This document shows, in pieces, positions 33,933 to 43,500 of a stretch of DNA of 64,000 bases. Positions within the stretch are counted from its first letter, which is position 1. Each line of letters begins with the position of its first letter. The stretch is taken from the NCBI RefSeq assembly GCF_014649795.1, contig NZ_BMTS01000001.1:434001-498000 (forward strand), written 5' to 3'. This DNA is from Streptomyces melanogenes (GTDB lineage: Bacteria > Actinomycetota > Actinomycetes > Streptomycetales > Streptomycetaceae). The position numbers were made by a program, and so were the translations under genes. The notes beneath the pieces are model-generated. The model was given only the letters and a program-made list of their open reading frames with translations, searched no databases and was not told where the DNA came from.

Positions 33933-35066
33933 TCAACGGCTCAGCGCCGCCAGTTCCGTGCCGGCCAGCAGGAAGGCACCGACGCCGAAGTCCGCCGTGG
34001 TGTCGTACGTGACGGGCTGGCTGGAGTCGGGGTGGTCGCCGACGCCCTGGACGTGGCCGAGGAAGCCGTCGGGGTGCACGGCGGTGGAGACCAGGCCCTG
34101 CCAGGCGCGGGCGGCGACGGGGAGGAAGGCCGCGCGGGCGACGAGCCCGGCCCGTACCGCGTAGGCGGCGCCGTAGGCGAAGAAGGAGGTGCCGCTGGTC
34201 TCCGGGCCGGGGAAGTGGCCGGGGTCGGCGAGGTTCACGTTCCAGAAGCCGTCGGGGCGCTGGACCTGGCGGACGGCGGTGAGCAGGCGGACCAGCGTCT
34301 CGCGGTACTCGGGCACCCGCGGGTCCTGCGGCGGCAGCGCCTTGAGGGTCTTCACATGGGCGCCGGTGACCCAGCCGTTGCCGCGCGACCAGACGACGGG
34401 CCGGCCCGAGGGCGAGCTGATCGCGCCGGGCAGGCCGGGGATGAACCGCTTGTCGCGGAACCACAGTCCGCTCGCCGCGTCGTACAGACCGGGGCCGCCC
34501 TCGGTGCGCTTGGTGTGGGTGTAGAGGCGGTGGAGTTTGTCGGTGTACGCGCTGTCCCGGCGCAGCACGCCGAGCCGGGCGAACGGCGGCATCGCCATGT
34601 GCAGCGCGTCCGCCCACCACCAGTCGTCGTCCTTGGCGGGCCGGTCGACGGCGACCATGCGGTGCAGGCACTCCTCGACGGCCGCGATCTTCGACGGTTC
34701 GGGTTCCAGACGGTGGAGGTCGAGGTAGGTCTGCCCGGCGCACTGGTTGTCCGCGTGACGGGTGGTCACACCGCCGATGAGTCCGTACGCGTGGCTCTCG
34801 GCCCAGTTCCGCGTGTACGCGAGGTAGCGGGCGTCGCCGGTCAGCCGGTGCAGTGCCATGAGGCCGCTGAAGAACGTGGCGCGGGCCCAGCCGTTGTCAC
34901 CGGGGTCGGTGTGCGCCGTCAGCCAGTGGTCGGCGACCCTCCGAAGGACGGCCACGATCTCGTACCTGGACGGGAGGCCGCTGTCGGCACTTGCAGGGGA
35001 GGATGCCGCCAAGGAGCCTGTGGTCGCCAACACGGCACTGGCTGCGAGCAGTTGACGACGATTCAT
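33933..35066 (-). CDS. Secreted GH88/GH105 unsaturated glucuronyl/rhamnogalacturonyl hydrolase-like protein
   Basis: ATG 35066 (MNRRQLLAAS) follows ATGGAGAGG and begins a Tat-like signal peptide (NRRQLL... ASSPASA). The catalytic (alpha/alpha)6 barrel shows GWARATFFSGLMALHRLTGD, WWWADALHMAMPPFARLG with the conserved Asp, VVWSRGNGWVTGAHVKTL and SGTSFFAYGAAYAVRAG, all standard GH105/YteR landmarks. The family removes the unsaturated uronic acid left by polysaccharide lyases on pectin-like oligosaccharides. No lyase or transporter neighbours it here. Length 377 aa. Confidence 0.87.
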   Translation of the reverse strand: MNRRQLLAASAVLATTGSLAASSPASADSGLPSRYEIVAVLRRVADHWLTAHTDPGDNGWARATFFSGLMALHRLTGDARYLAYTRNWAESHAYGLIGGVTTRHADNQCAGQTYLDLHRLEPEPSKIAAVEECLHRMVAVDRPAKDDDWWWADALHMAMPPFARLGVLRRDSAYTDKLHRLYTHTKRTEGGPGLYDAASGLWFRDKRFIPGLPGAISSPSGRPVVWSRGNGWVTGAHVKTLKALPPQDPRVPEYRETLVRLLTAVRQVQRPDGFWNVNLADPGHFPGPETSGTSFFAYGAAYAVRAGLVARAAFLPVAARAWQGLVSTAVHPDGFLGHVQGVGDHPDSSQPVTYDTTADFGVGAFLLAGTELAALSR

Positions 35067-35257
35067 CTTCGGGAACCTCTCCATCCATGGGGTTCCGTAT
35101 CCTGCACGGGAATCAGGGATGTGTCCACGGGGCATTGTGCGAGAGGGTTTCCCCGGGTGGCGCGCGTGACGCGGGTGTGCCGGGCGTGTCACTCTTGCCG
35201 TCTGTGAAGGCCCTGGTCACAGGGCCGGGGGCCGGTGGTGGCCGGTCCGGGGAACCG

Positions 35258-36217
35258 ATGCCTGGAGTAGGGCTGTTGCTGCATCTGCGTCTGAACGTGC
35301 CCGCCGACCTGACCGACGAGGTGGTGCGGACCCTGGAGGCCACCGTGGGCACCGCCCACCTGGCCGTCGTCCAGGGCGCCTCCCGCAACCCCGCGGGCGA
35401 TCTGGTGCTGTGCGACGTCGCCCGCGAGGCCGGGGACGAACTCCTCGGCAGTCTGCGCGCCCTCGGGCTCGACCGGTCCGGGGCGATCGCCGTCGAGAAC
35501 ATCGACCTGTCGCTGTCCAAGCGCGCCGAGAAGGCCGAGGCGGAGGCCCCGGGCGAGGGCGTGGACGCGGTGCTGTGGGAGCAACTGGCGGACGCGACCC
35601 ACGAGGAGTCGACGCTCACGGTCACCTATGTGGCGTTCCTGGCGATCGCCACGATGCTCGCGGCGTGCGGTGTGATGCTCGACAACGCCATCCTGATCGT
35701 GGGCGCGATGGCGGTCGGTCCCGAGTTCGGGCCGCTGGCCGGGATCTCCACCGCGCTCGTCCAGCGCGCGCCCGGCCTGGTGTGGCGCTCGCTCACCGCG
35801 CTGGTGGTGGGCTTCGCCGCGGCCATGCTGCTGACGGCCGGATTCGGCTGGCTCCTGGACCAGCTGGGGCTCTTCGACAGGGCCATGCTGGAGGCGGACC
35901 GCCCGAACACCGCCTTCATCTGGAAGCCGGACTGGATGTCGTTCGTCGTCGCCTTCCTGGCGGGTGTCGCCGGAACCCTCTCGCTCACCTCGGCCAAGTC
36001 CGGGGCGCTGATCGGGGTGGCCATCTCGGTGACCACGGTCCCGGCGGCGGCCAACGCCGCCATGGCGTTCAGCTACAAGGAGTACGCCCAGACCTGGGGC
36101 TCCAGCGGGCAGCTCCTCGCGAACCTGGGCGGGATCGTCCTCGCGGGCGTCCTCACCCTGCTCACCCAGAGGTCGCTCCTGGCGAGCGTGCGCCGGCGTC
36201 GTAGGCCCGCGCGCTGA
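35258..36217 (+). CDS. DUF389 family membrane protein
   Basis: ATG 35258 (MPGVGLLLHLRLNVPAD) follows GGGGAA. An N-terminal cytoplasmic alpha/beta domain (about residues 1-125) is followed by about 6 membrane helices with the DUF389 signature GVMLDNAILIVGAMAVGPEFGP and TLSLTSAKSGALIGVAISVTTVPAAAN. The family is widespread in actinobacteria and has no established transport activity. The gene is single, divergent from the GH105 gene. Confidence 0.88.
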   Translation: MPGVGLLLHLRLNVPADLTDEVVRTLEATVGTAHLAVVQGASRNPAGDLVLCDVAREAGDELLGSLRALGLDRSGAIAVENIDLSLSKRAEKAEAEAPGEGVDAVLWEQLADATHEESTLTVTYVAFLAIATMLAACGVMLDNAILIVGAMAVGPEFGPLAGISTALVQRAPGLVWRSLTALVVGFAAAMLLTAGFGWLLDQLGLFDRAMLEADRPNTAFIWKPDWMSFVVAFLAGVAGTLSLTSAKSGALIGVAISVTTVPAAANAAMAFSYKEYAQTWGSSGQLLANLGGIVLAGVLTLLTQRSLLASVRRRRRPAR

Positions 36218-36282
36218 GGGTCCGTGCCGCGTGGCGCGGGGCGGCGGGCAGCCCGTCGCTCCCGCGCCACACGCGAGGCCGG

Positions 36283-36646
36283 TCAGTACGTCTCGTGGTG
36301 CCCCTTCTTGGACCAGCCCCCCGAGTCGCAGTCGTGCTCGTAGAACGAGCCCTTGCTGGCGTTGCTGCCCGCCGCCGTGTGACAGCTCTTCTTGTAGCCG
36401 CCGTCCTCGCCGTGGCCGCGGCCGTACTTGTCGTCGTGGTCGCGGCCGTGGTCGCGGCCGTGGTCGCGACCGTAGCCGCGGTCGTGGTCACGGCCGTAGT
36501 CGTGCCCGTACTTGCCGCCGTGGTCACGGTCCGTAGCTGTCCTTGCGGCAGTGGTCGTCGTGGTCGTGCGCGAGCGCGGTCGACGCGCCGCCGAAGACGA
36601 TGCCGATGGTGAGGACGCTCGCGGTGATCGTGGTGCGCAAACGCAT
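36283..36646 (-). pseudogene. Small secreted His/Asp/Gly-rich protein, interrupted by a 1-base insertion
   Basis: ATG 36646 with AGGAG 5 bases upstream encodes a perfect signal peptide (MRLRTTITASVLTIGIVFGG... ALA) and HDHDDHCRKDSYG, then reaches TGA. In the +1 frame the coding continues as repeated RDHG/YGRDH units and a C-terminus with two cysteines (KKSCHT; EHDCDSGGW) to the TGA at 36283-36285. The total length of 364 is 3n+1, so a single extra base around 36530-36532 (TACgGAC) explains it. The His/Asp repeats suggest metal binding. It is either a recent pseudogene or a sequencing error in a repetitive GC region. Confidence 0.68.
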
Positions 36647-36725
36647 ACGTGCTCCTGTGAAGAGGGGCGAAGTCCTCAGCGATCACCGATACGGGCGGTG
36701 GCGAAACCTGACTTCACCCGACTGC

Positions 36726-36751
36726 CCGGTGTGTGACTACCGGTGTGTGAC
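36726..36751 (+). promoter_or_regulatory. Tandem CCGGTGTGTGAC repeats upstream of the graspetide genes
   Basis: The 12-mer CCGGTGTGTGAC occurs exactly at 36726-36737 and 36740-36751 (period 14), about 100 bases before the precursor gene. Direct repeats in this position suit an activator binding upstream of a promoter. TTGACG at about 36826 could be a -35, but no convincing -10 is visible. Confidence 0.45.
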
Positions 36752-36852
36752 GTCCTTCACGTCTATGTGGCGGAACGTGATGAATTCCTTACAGGGGCAC
36801 TACGTACAGGTGTGCACAAGGATCGGTTTGACGTTTCCGCGGGAGGTTCCTC

Positions 36853-37044
36853 ATGAGGCCGTTCACTCTGCGTTACACGGTGCCGCATGAGCCGGAGGCG
36901 GTGGCGGTCCCCTACCGCTTCGACGCCTCACGGCAGTTGAACGTGCTGCCCGACGGGCGTCCCGCCGTGGCCGACCGCGCGGTGCTCAGGGCGACCGGGA
37001 CCACCGCGTCCACCGCCGGTTCCCAGACCCATTTCGACGACTGA
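36853..37044 (+). CDS. tgmA: Graspetide precursor (ATP-grasp target RiPP, SAV_5884-type)
   Basis: ATG 36853 follows GGGAGG. The 63-aa peptide has the two recognised leader features of this family: an N-terminal RPFTLRYTVP block and a central YRFDASRQLNVLPDGRP block. The C-terminal region TGTTASTAGSQTHFDD supplies hydroxyl donors (Thr/Ser) and carboxylate acceptors (Asp) for omega-ester macrocycles. The ATP-grasp maturase starts 11 bases downstream. No secretion signal is present, so export would follow leader removal. Identification rests on the leader motifs plus the neighbour. Confidence 0.85.
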   Translation: MRPFTLRYTVPHEPEAVAVPYRFDASRQLNVLPDGRPAVADRAVLRATGTTASTAGSQTHFDD

Positions 37045-37055
37045 CGGCCCGGCGG

Positions 37056-37976
37056 ATGACGGTTCTCATCCTCACCTGCGAAGGCGACGTCACCACGGAC
37101 ATGGTGGTGACCGAGTTGCACGGGCGGGGCGTCCCGCTGGTGCGCCTGGACCCCGCCGACCTGCCCGGCCGGGCGGTGCTGTCCGCCGAGTACGCCCACG
37201 GGGACTTCGCGGGGCACCTGTCGGTCGACGGGTTCCTGGTGAGCATGTCGGGGCTGCGCTCGGTCTGGGTGCGCCGGCCGGGACGGCCCGCCGCCCATGC
37301 GCCGGAGCCCTCCCGGTGGCTCACCGCCGAGGTCCGCCAGGCGCTGTTCGGCATGCTGTACTCGGCGTCGGCGCGCTGGATGAACCATCCGCGCGACGCC
37401 GAACAGGCCCGCCACAAGCCCTGGCAGCTGCGGGTCGCCCACGCCGGCGGGTTCGCCGTGCCGCCCACCGTCGTCACGACGGTTCCCCGGGTGGCCCGGC
37501 AGTTCGCGCAGGAGTACCGGGACGTGGTGGTGAAGAGCGCCGCCGGGCCGCCGCCGGACGAACCCCTGATGGCGCTGCCGACCACGCTGATCGGGCCCGA
37601 CGCGGACTTCTCCAGCGTTCGGGCGGGCCCGGTGCTGCTCCAGCGCTACATACCCAAGAAGGCGGACATCCGCCTCACCTGCGTGGGCGCGCGGCTGTTC
37701 GCGGCCCGGAAGGTCTGCGACCCCGACCAGGTGGACGGGCGCTACGACGACAGCGGCCGCCGCTGGGATCCCACCGGGGTGCCCGACCGCATCGCCGAGT
37801 CGGTGCACGCGTACACCCGCCGCACCGGGCTCGCCTACGCGGCGTTCGACTTCGCCGAGGACGCGGACGGGGTCTGGTGGTTCCTGGAGTGCAACCAGGG
37901 CGGGCAGTTCGGCTTCGTCGAGCTGGACACGGGCCTGCCGATAGCCGCCGCGGTCGCCGACTGGCTGGCTCAGTGA
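37056..37976 (+). CDS. tgmB: ATP-grasp ribosomal peptide maturase (SAV_5884 family)
   Basis: A 306-aa enzyme of the graspetide-ligase family. The N-terminal half begins VLILTCEGDVTTDMVVTELHGRGVPLVRLD, then MNHPRDAEQARHKPWQLRVAHAGGFAVPPT. The ATP-grasp core has VVVKSAAGPPPDE, VLLQRYIPKKADIRLTCVG and the metal-binding WFLECNQGGQFGFVE. It activates Asp/Glu side chains of the precursor as acyl phosphates for ester closure. No methyltransferase (tgmC) or exporter follows; the next gene is a convergent P450 overlapping by 7 bases. Confidence 0.9.
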   Translation: MTVLILTCEGDVTTDMVVTELHGRGVPLVRLDPADLPGRAVLSAEYAHGDFAGHLSVDGFLVSMSGLRSVWVRRPGRPAAHAPEPSRWLTAEVRQALFGMLYSASARWMNHPRDAEQARHKPWQLRVAHAGGFAVPPTVVTTVPRVARQFAQEYRDVVVKSAAGPPPDEPLMALPTTLIGPDADFSSVRAGPVLLQRYIPKKADIRLTCVGARLFAARKVCDPDQVDGRYDDSGRRWDPTGVPDRIAESVHAYTRRTGLAYAAFDFAEDADGVWWFLECNQGGQFGFVELDTGLPIAAAVADWLAQ

Positions 37977-39382
37977 ACCGCGGCGGGGCGGCGCGTGCGC
38001 ACGGTCGCCATGAGCGGCACGTCGGGCTGGAGCAGCAGTCCGGGGTGGGGCGCCACCTCGGTGGTCGGCAGGTCGAGGCGGCAGCGCTGGGCGAGGGTGG
38101 CGAGCACCAGGGCGGCCTCGACCTGGGCGAAGCGGGCGCCGAGACAGGTCCGCTGGCCGCCGCCGAACGGAAACCAGGCGTGGTCCGGCACCGCGTCGGG
38201 CGCGTCGGCGTCCCAGCGCTCGGGCCGGAACTCGTCGGGGCGTGGGAACCAGCGCGGATCGCGGTGCGTGGTCCACTGGCTGCACCAGACGACCGTCCTG
38301 GCCGGGACGCGCGTGCCGCCGAGGGTGGCTCCCGCGCGGGCGAGCGCGGGGACGAGCCAGACCGGCGGGTACAGGCGCAGCGCCTCCTTGACGATCTGCC
38401 GGGTCCACCCGAGCCGGTCGTAGTCGTCGACGGTGGGCGGGCGTCCCGCGAGCACGTCGTCCAGCTCGGCTTCGAGCCGGGCGCGGGCCACCGGGGCGCG
38501 GGAGAGCAGGTGCAGGGCCCACGTCAGGGCCGTGGAGGTGGTCTCGTGACCGGCGGCCCAGAGGGTGACGGCCTCGTCGCGCACCTCCTTGGGCGACAGC
38601 GGCCGGCCCTCCTCGTCGCGGGCGGCGAGGAGCCTGCTGAGCAGGTCGTCGCTCTGGTCCGTGGCGTCGGGCGCGCTCAGCCGCTCCTGGATGAGCCGGT
38701 GCACCTCGGTGTCGATGGTGGCCACGGCCCGCAGCATGGCCCGCCGGGACGGGGTGCGCACCCAGGCGGGCAGGAACAGGCCGATGCCGCGCAGCTCGGC
38801 CCCGACCGTCCGCCCGGCCAGGTCCATCGCGTCGCCCAGCGCCCGGGTCTGCTCGCCGAGGTCGTTGCCGAACAGGGTGCGCAGGACGACCCGCTGGGTG
38901 ATGAGCGCCATCTGCTTGCGCACGTCGATCCGCTCGCCCTCGCGCCAGGCGTCGGCCGCCGCGCCCGCGCAGTCCACCATCGTGGCGGCGTACGAGCGGA
39001 CCTGGCGAGGCCGTACGGTCGGCTGCACCAGTGAGCGCTTGCGCCGCCAGTCGTCGCCCTTGCTGATGATGACGCTCTGCCCGGTGATCTGTTTGAACGC
39101 CCAGCCGATCTCGAGGATGTCGAAGGTGTGCTCGCGCCCCGCCAGCATCTCCATGATGTGCTGGGGGTGGGAGAGGAACAGGCTGCGCCTGGGGCCCAGC
39201 GACCAGGTCACCGCGTCCCCGAACTCGTCGCGCAGCCGCGTCAGGAAGGCGAGCGGATCCTTCCCGAAGTCGAACAGGTTGCCCAGCGGCCGGGGCAGGC
39301 CCCGGGGGCCGCGGACGGGGTGGAGCGGGGGCGCGGGCAGGGTCACGGGGACTCCCGGGGTGTGCCGGTGGGGGCTCGACAT
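37970..39382 (-). CDS. Cytochrome P450
   Basis: A 470-aa soluble haem monooxygenase. I-helix AAGHETTSTALTWAL, K-helix ExxR (KEALRLYPP), DEFRPERW, and the haem-binding loop FPFGGGQRTCLGARFA with the ligand Cys are all intact. The sequence resembles the bacterial class with eukaryote-like (CYP102/CYP110/CYP4-type) features rather than small antibiotic-tailoring CYP105/107 proteins, hinting at fatty-acid or terpene substrates. ATG 39382 has only a weak ribosome binding site. Whether it serves the neighbouring graspetide is unclear because it is on the opposite strand. Confidence 0.9.
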   Translation of the reverse strand: MSSPHRHTPGVPVTLPAPPLHPVRGPRGLPRPLGNLFDFGKDPLAFLTRLRDEFGDAVTWSLGPRRSLFLSHPQHIMEMLAGREHTFDILEIGWAFKQITGQSVIISKGDDWRRKRSLVQPTVRPRQVRSYAATMVDCAGAAADAWREGERIDVRKQMALITQRVVLRTLFGNDLGEQTRALGDAMDLAGRTVGAELRGIGLFLPAWVRTPSRRAMLRAVATIDTEVHRLIQERLSAPDATDQSDDLLSRLLAARDEEGRPLSPKEVRDEAVTLWAAGHETTSTALTWALHLLSRAPVARARLEAELDDVLAGRPPTVDDYDRLGWTRQIVKEALRLYPPVWLVPALARAGATLGGTRVPARTVVWCSQWTTHRDPRWFPRPDEFRPERWDADAPDAVPDHAWFPFGGGQRTCLGARFAQVEAALVLATLAQRCRLDLPTTEVAPHPGLLLQPDVPLMATVRTRRPAAVH

Positions 39383-39456
39383 AGTGCTTTTCTGCCCGGG
39401 TGCCCGGCGCGCCAAGCCGCCCGTACGAGCCATTGCGGGGCGCGCCCGGCGAACGC

Positions 39457-40443
39457 TCAGGCGTCGGAGGCCTGGAGCTCCGGCAGTTCGTACGGCGGGT
39501 GCAGCTCCGGATGGGTGTCCCACCAGGCCCGGTGGAACGCGTTGTTGTCGACGTTGGACAAGTAGGCGCAGACAGCGGCGCGGTAGAGCAGCTCCGCCTG
39601 CCGGGCCGGGACGGCCGAGCGGTTCCATGCCAGCCGGATGCGGCCGTGCAGCGGGGCGCCGGCGAGGGGGCGCACCACGGTGCCCTCCGCCCGTGGCGCG
39701 GTCGGCTGGCTCAGGGCGACGGCGCGGCCCCCGGCGATCAGCGCGTACTGCATCTTGCGGTCCGCGATCCGGTGCCGCAGCCGGGGCACGAACCCGGCCC
39801 GCGCGCAAGCCTCCAGGAAGGCCTCCGGGCCGCCGTCGTCGTCCTCCACGAGGGTCATCCACGGCTCGTCGGCCAGGTCGGCCAGCTCGATGTGCTCCCG
39901 GCCGGCCAGCGGGTGGTGGGCCGACAGCCGGATGGAGAACGGTTCCTCCGGGATCAGCGTCCTGGCCAGGACCCCTTCGGGGAGCGGGACTTCGTGGTCG
40001 TTGACCTCGCCGTACACGATGGCGTCATAGCGTCCGGCGCCGAGCATCCGGGTCAGCGCGGTCACCGAGTGCTCCACGTCGACGGTGATCTCCTGGCCGG
40101 AAAGCGAGAGGTCGGTCTGCTCCAGCAGGCCGTCGACCAGGACGAGCAGGATGCAGCCGAGCCGCAGCGGGGCGTCGGCGGCGACCGTGCGCGCCCGGGT
40201 GCCGAGCGCGTCCATCTCGCTGAGCACCCGGCGCGCCCTGTCGAGCACGAAGCGGCCCAGCGGGGTCGGCTCCGTGCCGTTGCGGCTGCGGACGAAGAGG
40301 TCGCCGCCGGTCACCCGCTCGATGCGGCGCAGCTGGGCGGAGAGGGAGGGCTGGGACACCCCGAGCCGACGGGCGGCGCGCCCGAGACTGCCCGCCTCCG
40401 CAATCTGGCAGACGGCCTGTAAGTGCCTCAACTCCAGCTGCAT
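39457..40443 (-). CDS. LysR-family transcriptional regulator
   Basis: The ATG 40443 start gives MQLELRHLQAVCQIAEAGSLGRAARRLGVSQPSLSAQLRRIE, a standard LysR helix-turn-helix; an in-frame ATG at 40479 is possible. The effector domain spans about residues 90-300. It is divergent from the large M4-M28 protease, sharing a 130-base promoter region. The LTTR regulators of secreted metalloproteases in Streptomyces are often arranged like this, so it probably activates that gene. Confidence 0.87.
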   Translation of the reverse strand: MQLELRHLQAVCQIAEAGSLGRAARRLGVSQPSLSAQLRRIERVTGGDLFVRSRNGTEPTPLGRFVLDRARRVLSEMDALGTRARTVAADAPLRLGCILLVLVDGLLEQTDLSLSGQEITVDVEHSVTALTRMLGAGRYDAIVYGEVNDHEVPLPEGVLARTLIPEEPFSIRLSAHHPLAGREHIELADLADEPWMTLVEDDDGGPEAFLEACARAGFVPRLRHRIADRKMQYALIAGGRAVALSQPTAPRAEGTVVRPLAGAPLHGRIRLAWNRSAVPARQAELLYRAAVCAYLSNVDNNAFHRAWWDTHPELHPPYELPELQASDA

Positions 40444-40573
40444 CTTCCGAGCGTACGCAGCGGCCTCCCGACGCACCATAACTCGCGCCGTATGACCAAC
40501 TGGTATGTACCACGTTTGCCATGTCCACGCCCATACTGCGCGGAGAACAGGCCCCCCACGATCGGAGTGGACG

Positions 40574-43500
40574 TTGCGCCCCTTCAGATTGACGGCCGCC
40601 GTGGCAGCACTGGCACTGACCACGGGCCTGACCGGCGCTTTGGCCGGTACGGCATCGGCCGCACCCCATTCGCAGTCCGGGCCGGACCAGCGGCCCACCC
40701 CCCTCTCGCGCGCCGTCGCCGCCGCCGACCAGGCGGTCCGCAGCGGGCTCGACACCTTGGTCAACTCCCCGCAGGAACAGTACGAACGGCGCATGGTCAC
40801 CCCCTGGGTGAAGAACCTCTACTCCGTCGCCTACGAGCGCAGTTACCGCGGGCTGCCGGTAGTGGGCGGCGACGCGGTGGTGCTCGCGGACGGCGACGGC
40901 GACATCCGCGCCGTGCAGTCCGCCTCGACCGTACGCATCGACGTGGCGACCACCCCGGCGGTCACCGCGAAAACGGCCGAATCCACCTCGCGCACCAAAC
41001 TGGCCAAGGTCGACAAGGTGGTCGACAGCCGGCTCGTCGTCCGGCTCGCGGACGGCAAACCCGTCCTCGCCTGGGAGACCGTGCTCGCCGGACGTACCAA
41101 GTCCGCGCCCAGCAAGCTGCACGTCTTCGTGGACGCACGGACCGGCAAGGTCCTCGCCACCCACGACGACGTCGAGGCGGGCACCGCCAACAGCAAGTGG
41201 AACGGCCCCAGTCCGCTCACCATCGACACCACCAACTCGAGCGGCAGCTACTCGCTGCGCGACCCCAACCGGCCCGGCCTGAGCTGCGCCGACTACAGCA
41301 GCGGAACCGTCTTCACCAAGTCCTCGGACTCCTGGGGCACCGGCAACCCCACCAGCAAGGAGACCGGCTGCGCGGACCTCATGTTCGCCGCGCAGAAGCA
41401 GTGGGACATGCTGGGCCAGTGGCTCGGCCGCAACGGCGTCAACGGCAGCGGCCGCAGCTTCCCCGGCAACGTCGGCCTGAGCGACCTCAACGCGTACTGG
41501 GACGGCAGCTCGGTCACCATCGGCCACAACAGCGCCAACGAGTGGATCGCCGGGATCGACGTGGTGGCCCACGAGTACGGGCACGCCATCGACTCCAACA
41601 CCCCCGGCGGCACCAGCGGCCAGGAGGCCGGACTCGGCGAGGGCACCGGTGACATCTTCGGCGCGCTGACCGAGGCGTACGTCAACGAGCCCGCCCCGTA
41701 CGACACCCCGGACTACACGGTCGGCGAGATGATCGACCTCCAGGGCCGGGGCCCGATCCGGAACATGTACAACCCGTCGCTCGTCAGCAACGACCCGAAC
41801 TGCTACAGCTCCTCGATACCCGGCACCGAGGTGCACAAGGCCGCGGGCCCGATCAACCACTGGTTCTACCTGCTCGCCGAGGGCAGCAGCCCTGGTGGCG
41901 GCAAGCCCAACAGCCCCACCTGCAACAGCTCCACGGTGACCGGCGTGGGCGTCCAGAACGCCGGCAAGATCTTCTACGGCGGCATGCTCCTCAAGACCAG
42001 CAGCATGTCGTACAAGAAGTACCGTACGGCGACGCTGAGTTCGGCCAAGACGCTCGACCCCACGTGCGATCTGTTCACCAAGACCAAGGCCGCCTGGGAC
42101 GCGATCAGCGTGCCCGCGCAGACCGGTGACCCGACCTGCACGCCGAGCGGCCAGAACGACTTCTCGATGGCGCTCAACCCGGCGTCCGGCACCGTCCAGC
42201 AGGGCGGATCGGTCACCACCACGGTGAGCACGTCCGTCACCACCGGCAACGCCCAGTCGGTGGCGCTCACCGCCTCCGGCCTGCCGTCCGGCGTGACCGC
42301 CTCCTTCAACCCGGCCACCGTGCAGTCCGGCCAGTCCTCGGTGCTCACGCTCTCCGCGACCAACAACGCGGCGCCCGGCCCGTCCACCGTCACCGTCAAG
42401 GGCCAGGGCACCACGCTCTCGCACACCGTCGACTACGCGCTCAACGTCGGCGGCACCCCGCCCGGCACCGACCCGCCCAACATCGACGTCGCCAACGTCC
42501 AGGCGCACCTCTCCCAGCTGGGCACCATCGCCACCCAGAACGGCGGCAACCGCCGTGCGGGCAGCGGCGGCTACACCCAGTCGGTGGCCTACATCAAGGG
42601 CAAGCTGCAGGCCGCCGGATACACCGTGACCGAGCAGAACTGCACCAGCTGCACCTACCCGTCGAACAACCTGATCGCCGACTGGCCCGGCGGCCCCGCC
42701 GACCAGGTCATCATGCTCGGTGCGCACCTCGACAGCGTGTCGGCCGGACCCGGCATCAACGACAACGGCTCGGGCTCCGCGACCCTGCTGGAGAACGCGC
42801 TGGTCCTGGCCCAGAAGAACCCCACCATGACCAAGCACGTGCGGTTCGCCTGGTGGACCGACGAGGAGCAGGGCCTCAACGGCTCCAAGTTCTACGTCAA
42901 CCGGCTGAGCACCACCGACCGCGCGGCCATCAAGGCGTACTACAACTTCGACATGGTCGGCTCGCCCAACGGCGGCTACTTCATCAACAACCTCAACTCG
43001 ACCGCGGGCGCCCCGCTCAAGGCGTACTGGACCTCCCTCAACCTCGCGCCCGAGGAGAACGTCGAGGGCCAGGGCCGCAGTGACGACGCGTCCTTCCAGG
43101 CCGCCGGCATCGCCACCTCCGGCTACGCGGCCGGCGCCAGCGACCGCAAGACCTCGGCGCAGGCCGCCAAGTGGGGCGGCACGGCCAACGCCGCCTACGA
43201 CTCCTGCTACCACAGCGCCTGCGACACCCCGAGCAACATCGGCCCGACGGTCCTGGACCGCAGCGCCGACGGTGTGGCGTACGCGATCTGGAAGCAGGCC
43301 GTCGGCGGGACCACCCCGGCGCAGGACTTCTCCATCGCCACCAACCCGTCCTCCGGCAGCGCCAACCCGGGCGGCAGCGTCACCTCCACGGTGAACACCA
43401 CCACGGTCAGCGGTGACCCGCAGACGGTCGCCCTGTCGGTCTCGGGCACGCCCACTGGTGTGACCGCGACCCTCAACCCGACGTCCGTGCAGTCCGGCAG

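Noticed and set aside
36295..36612. Valine-rich plus-strand frame (VVVVAAVVAAVV-like) that looks like a membrane peptide
   Set aside because: It is the complement of the Asp/His repeat region of the minus-strand secreted protein; there is no ribosome binding site and the hydrophobic pattern arises from GTC/GCC complements of GAC/GGC.
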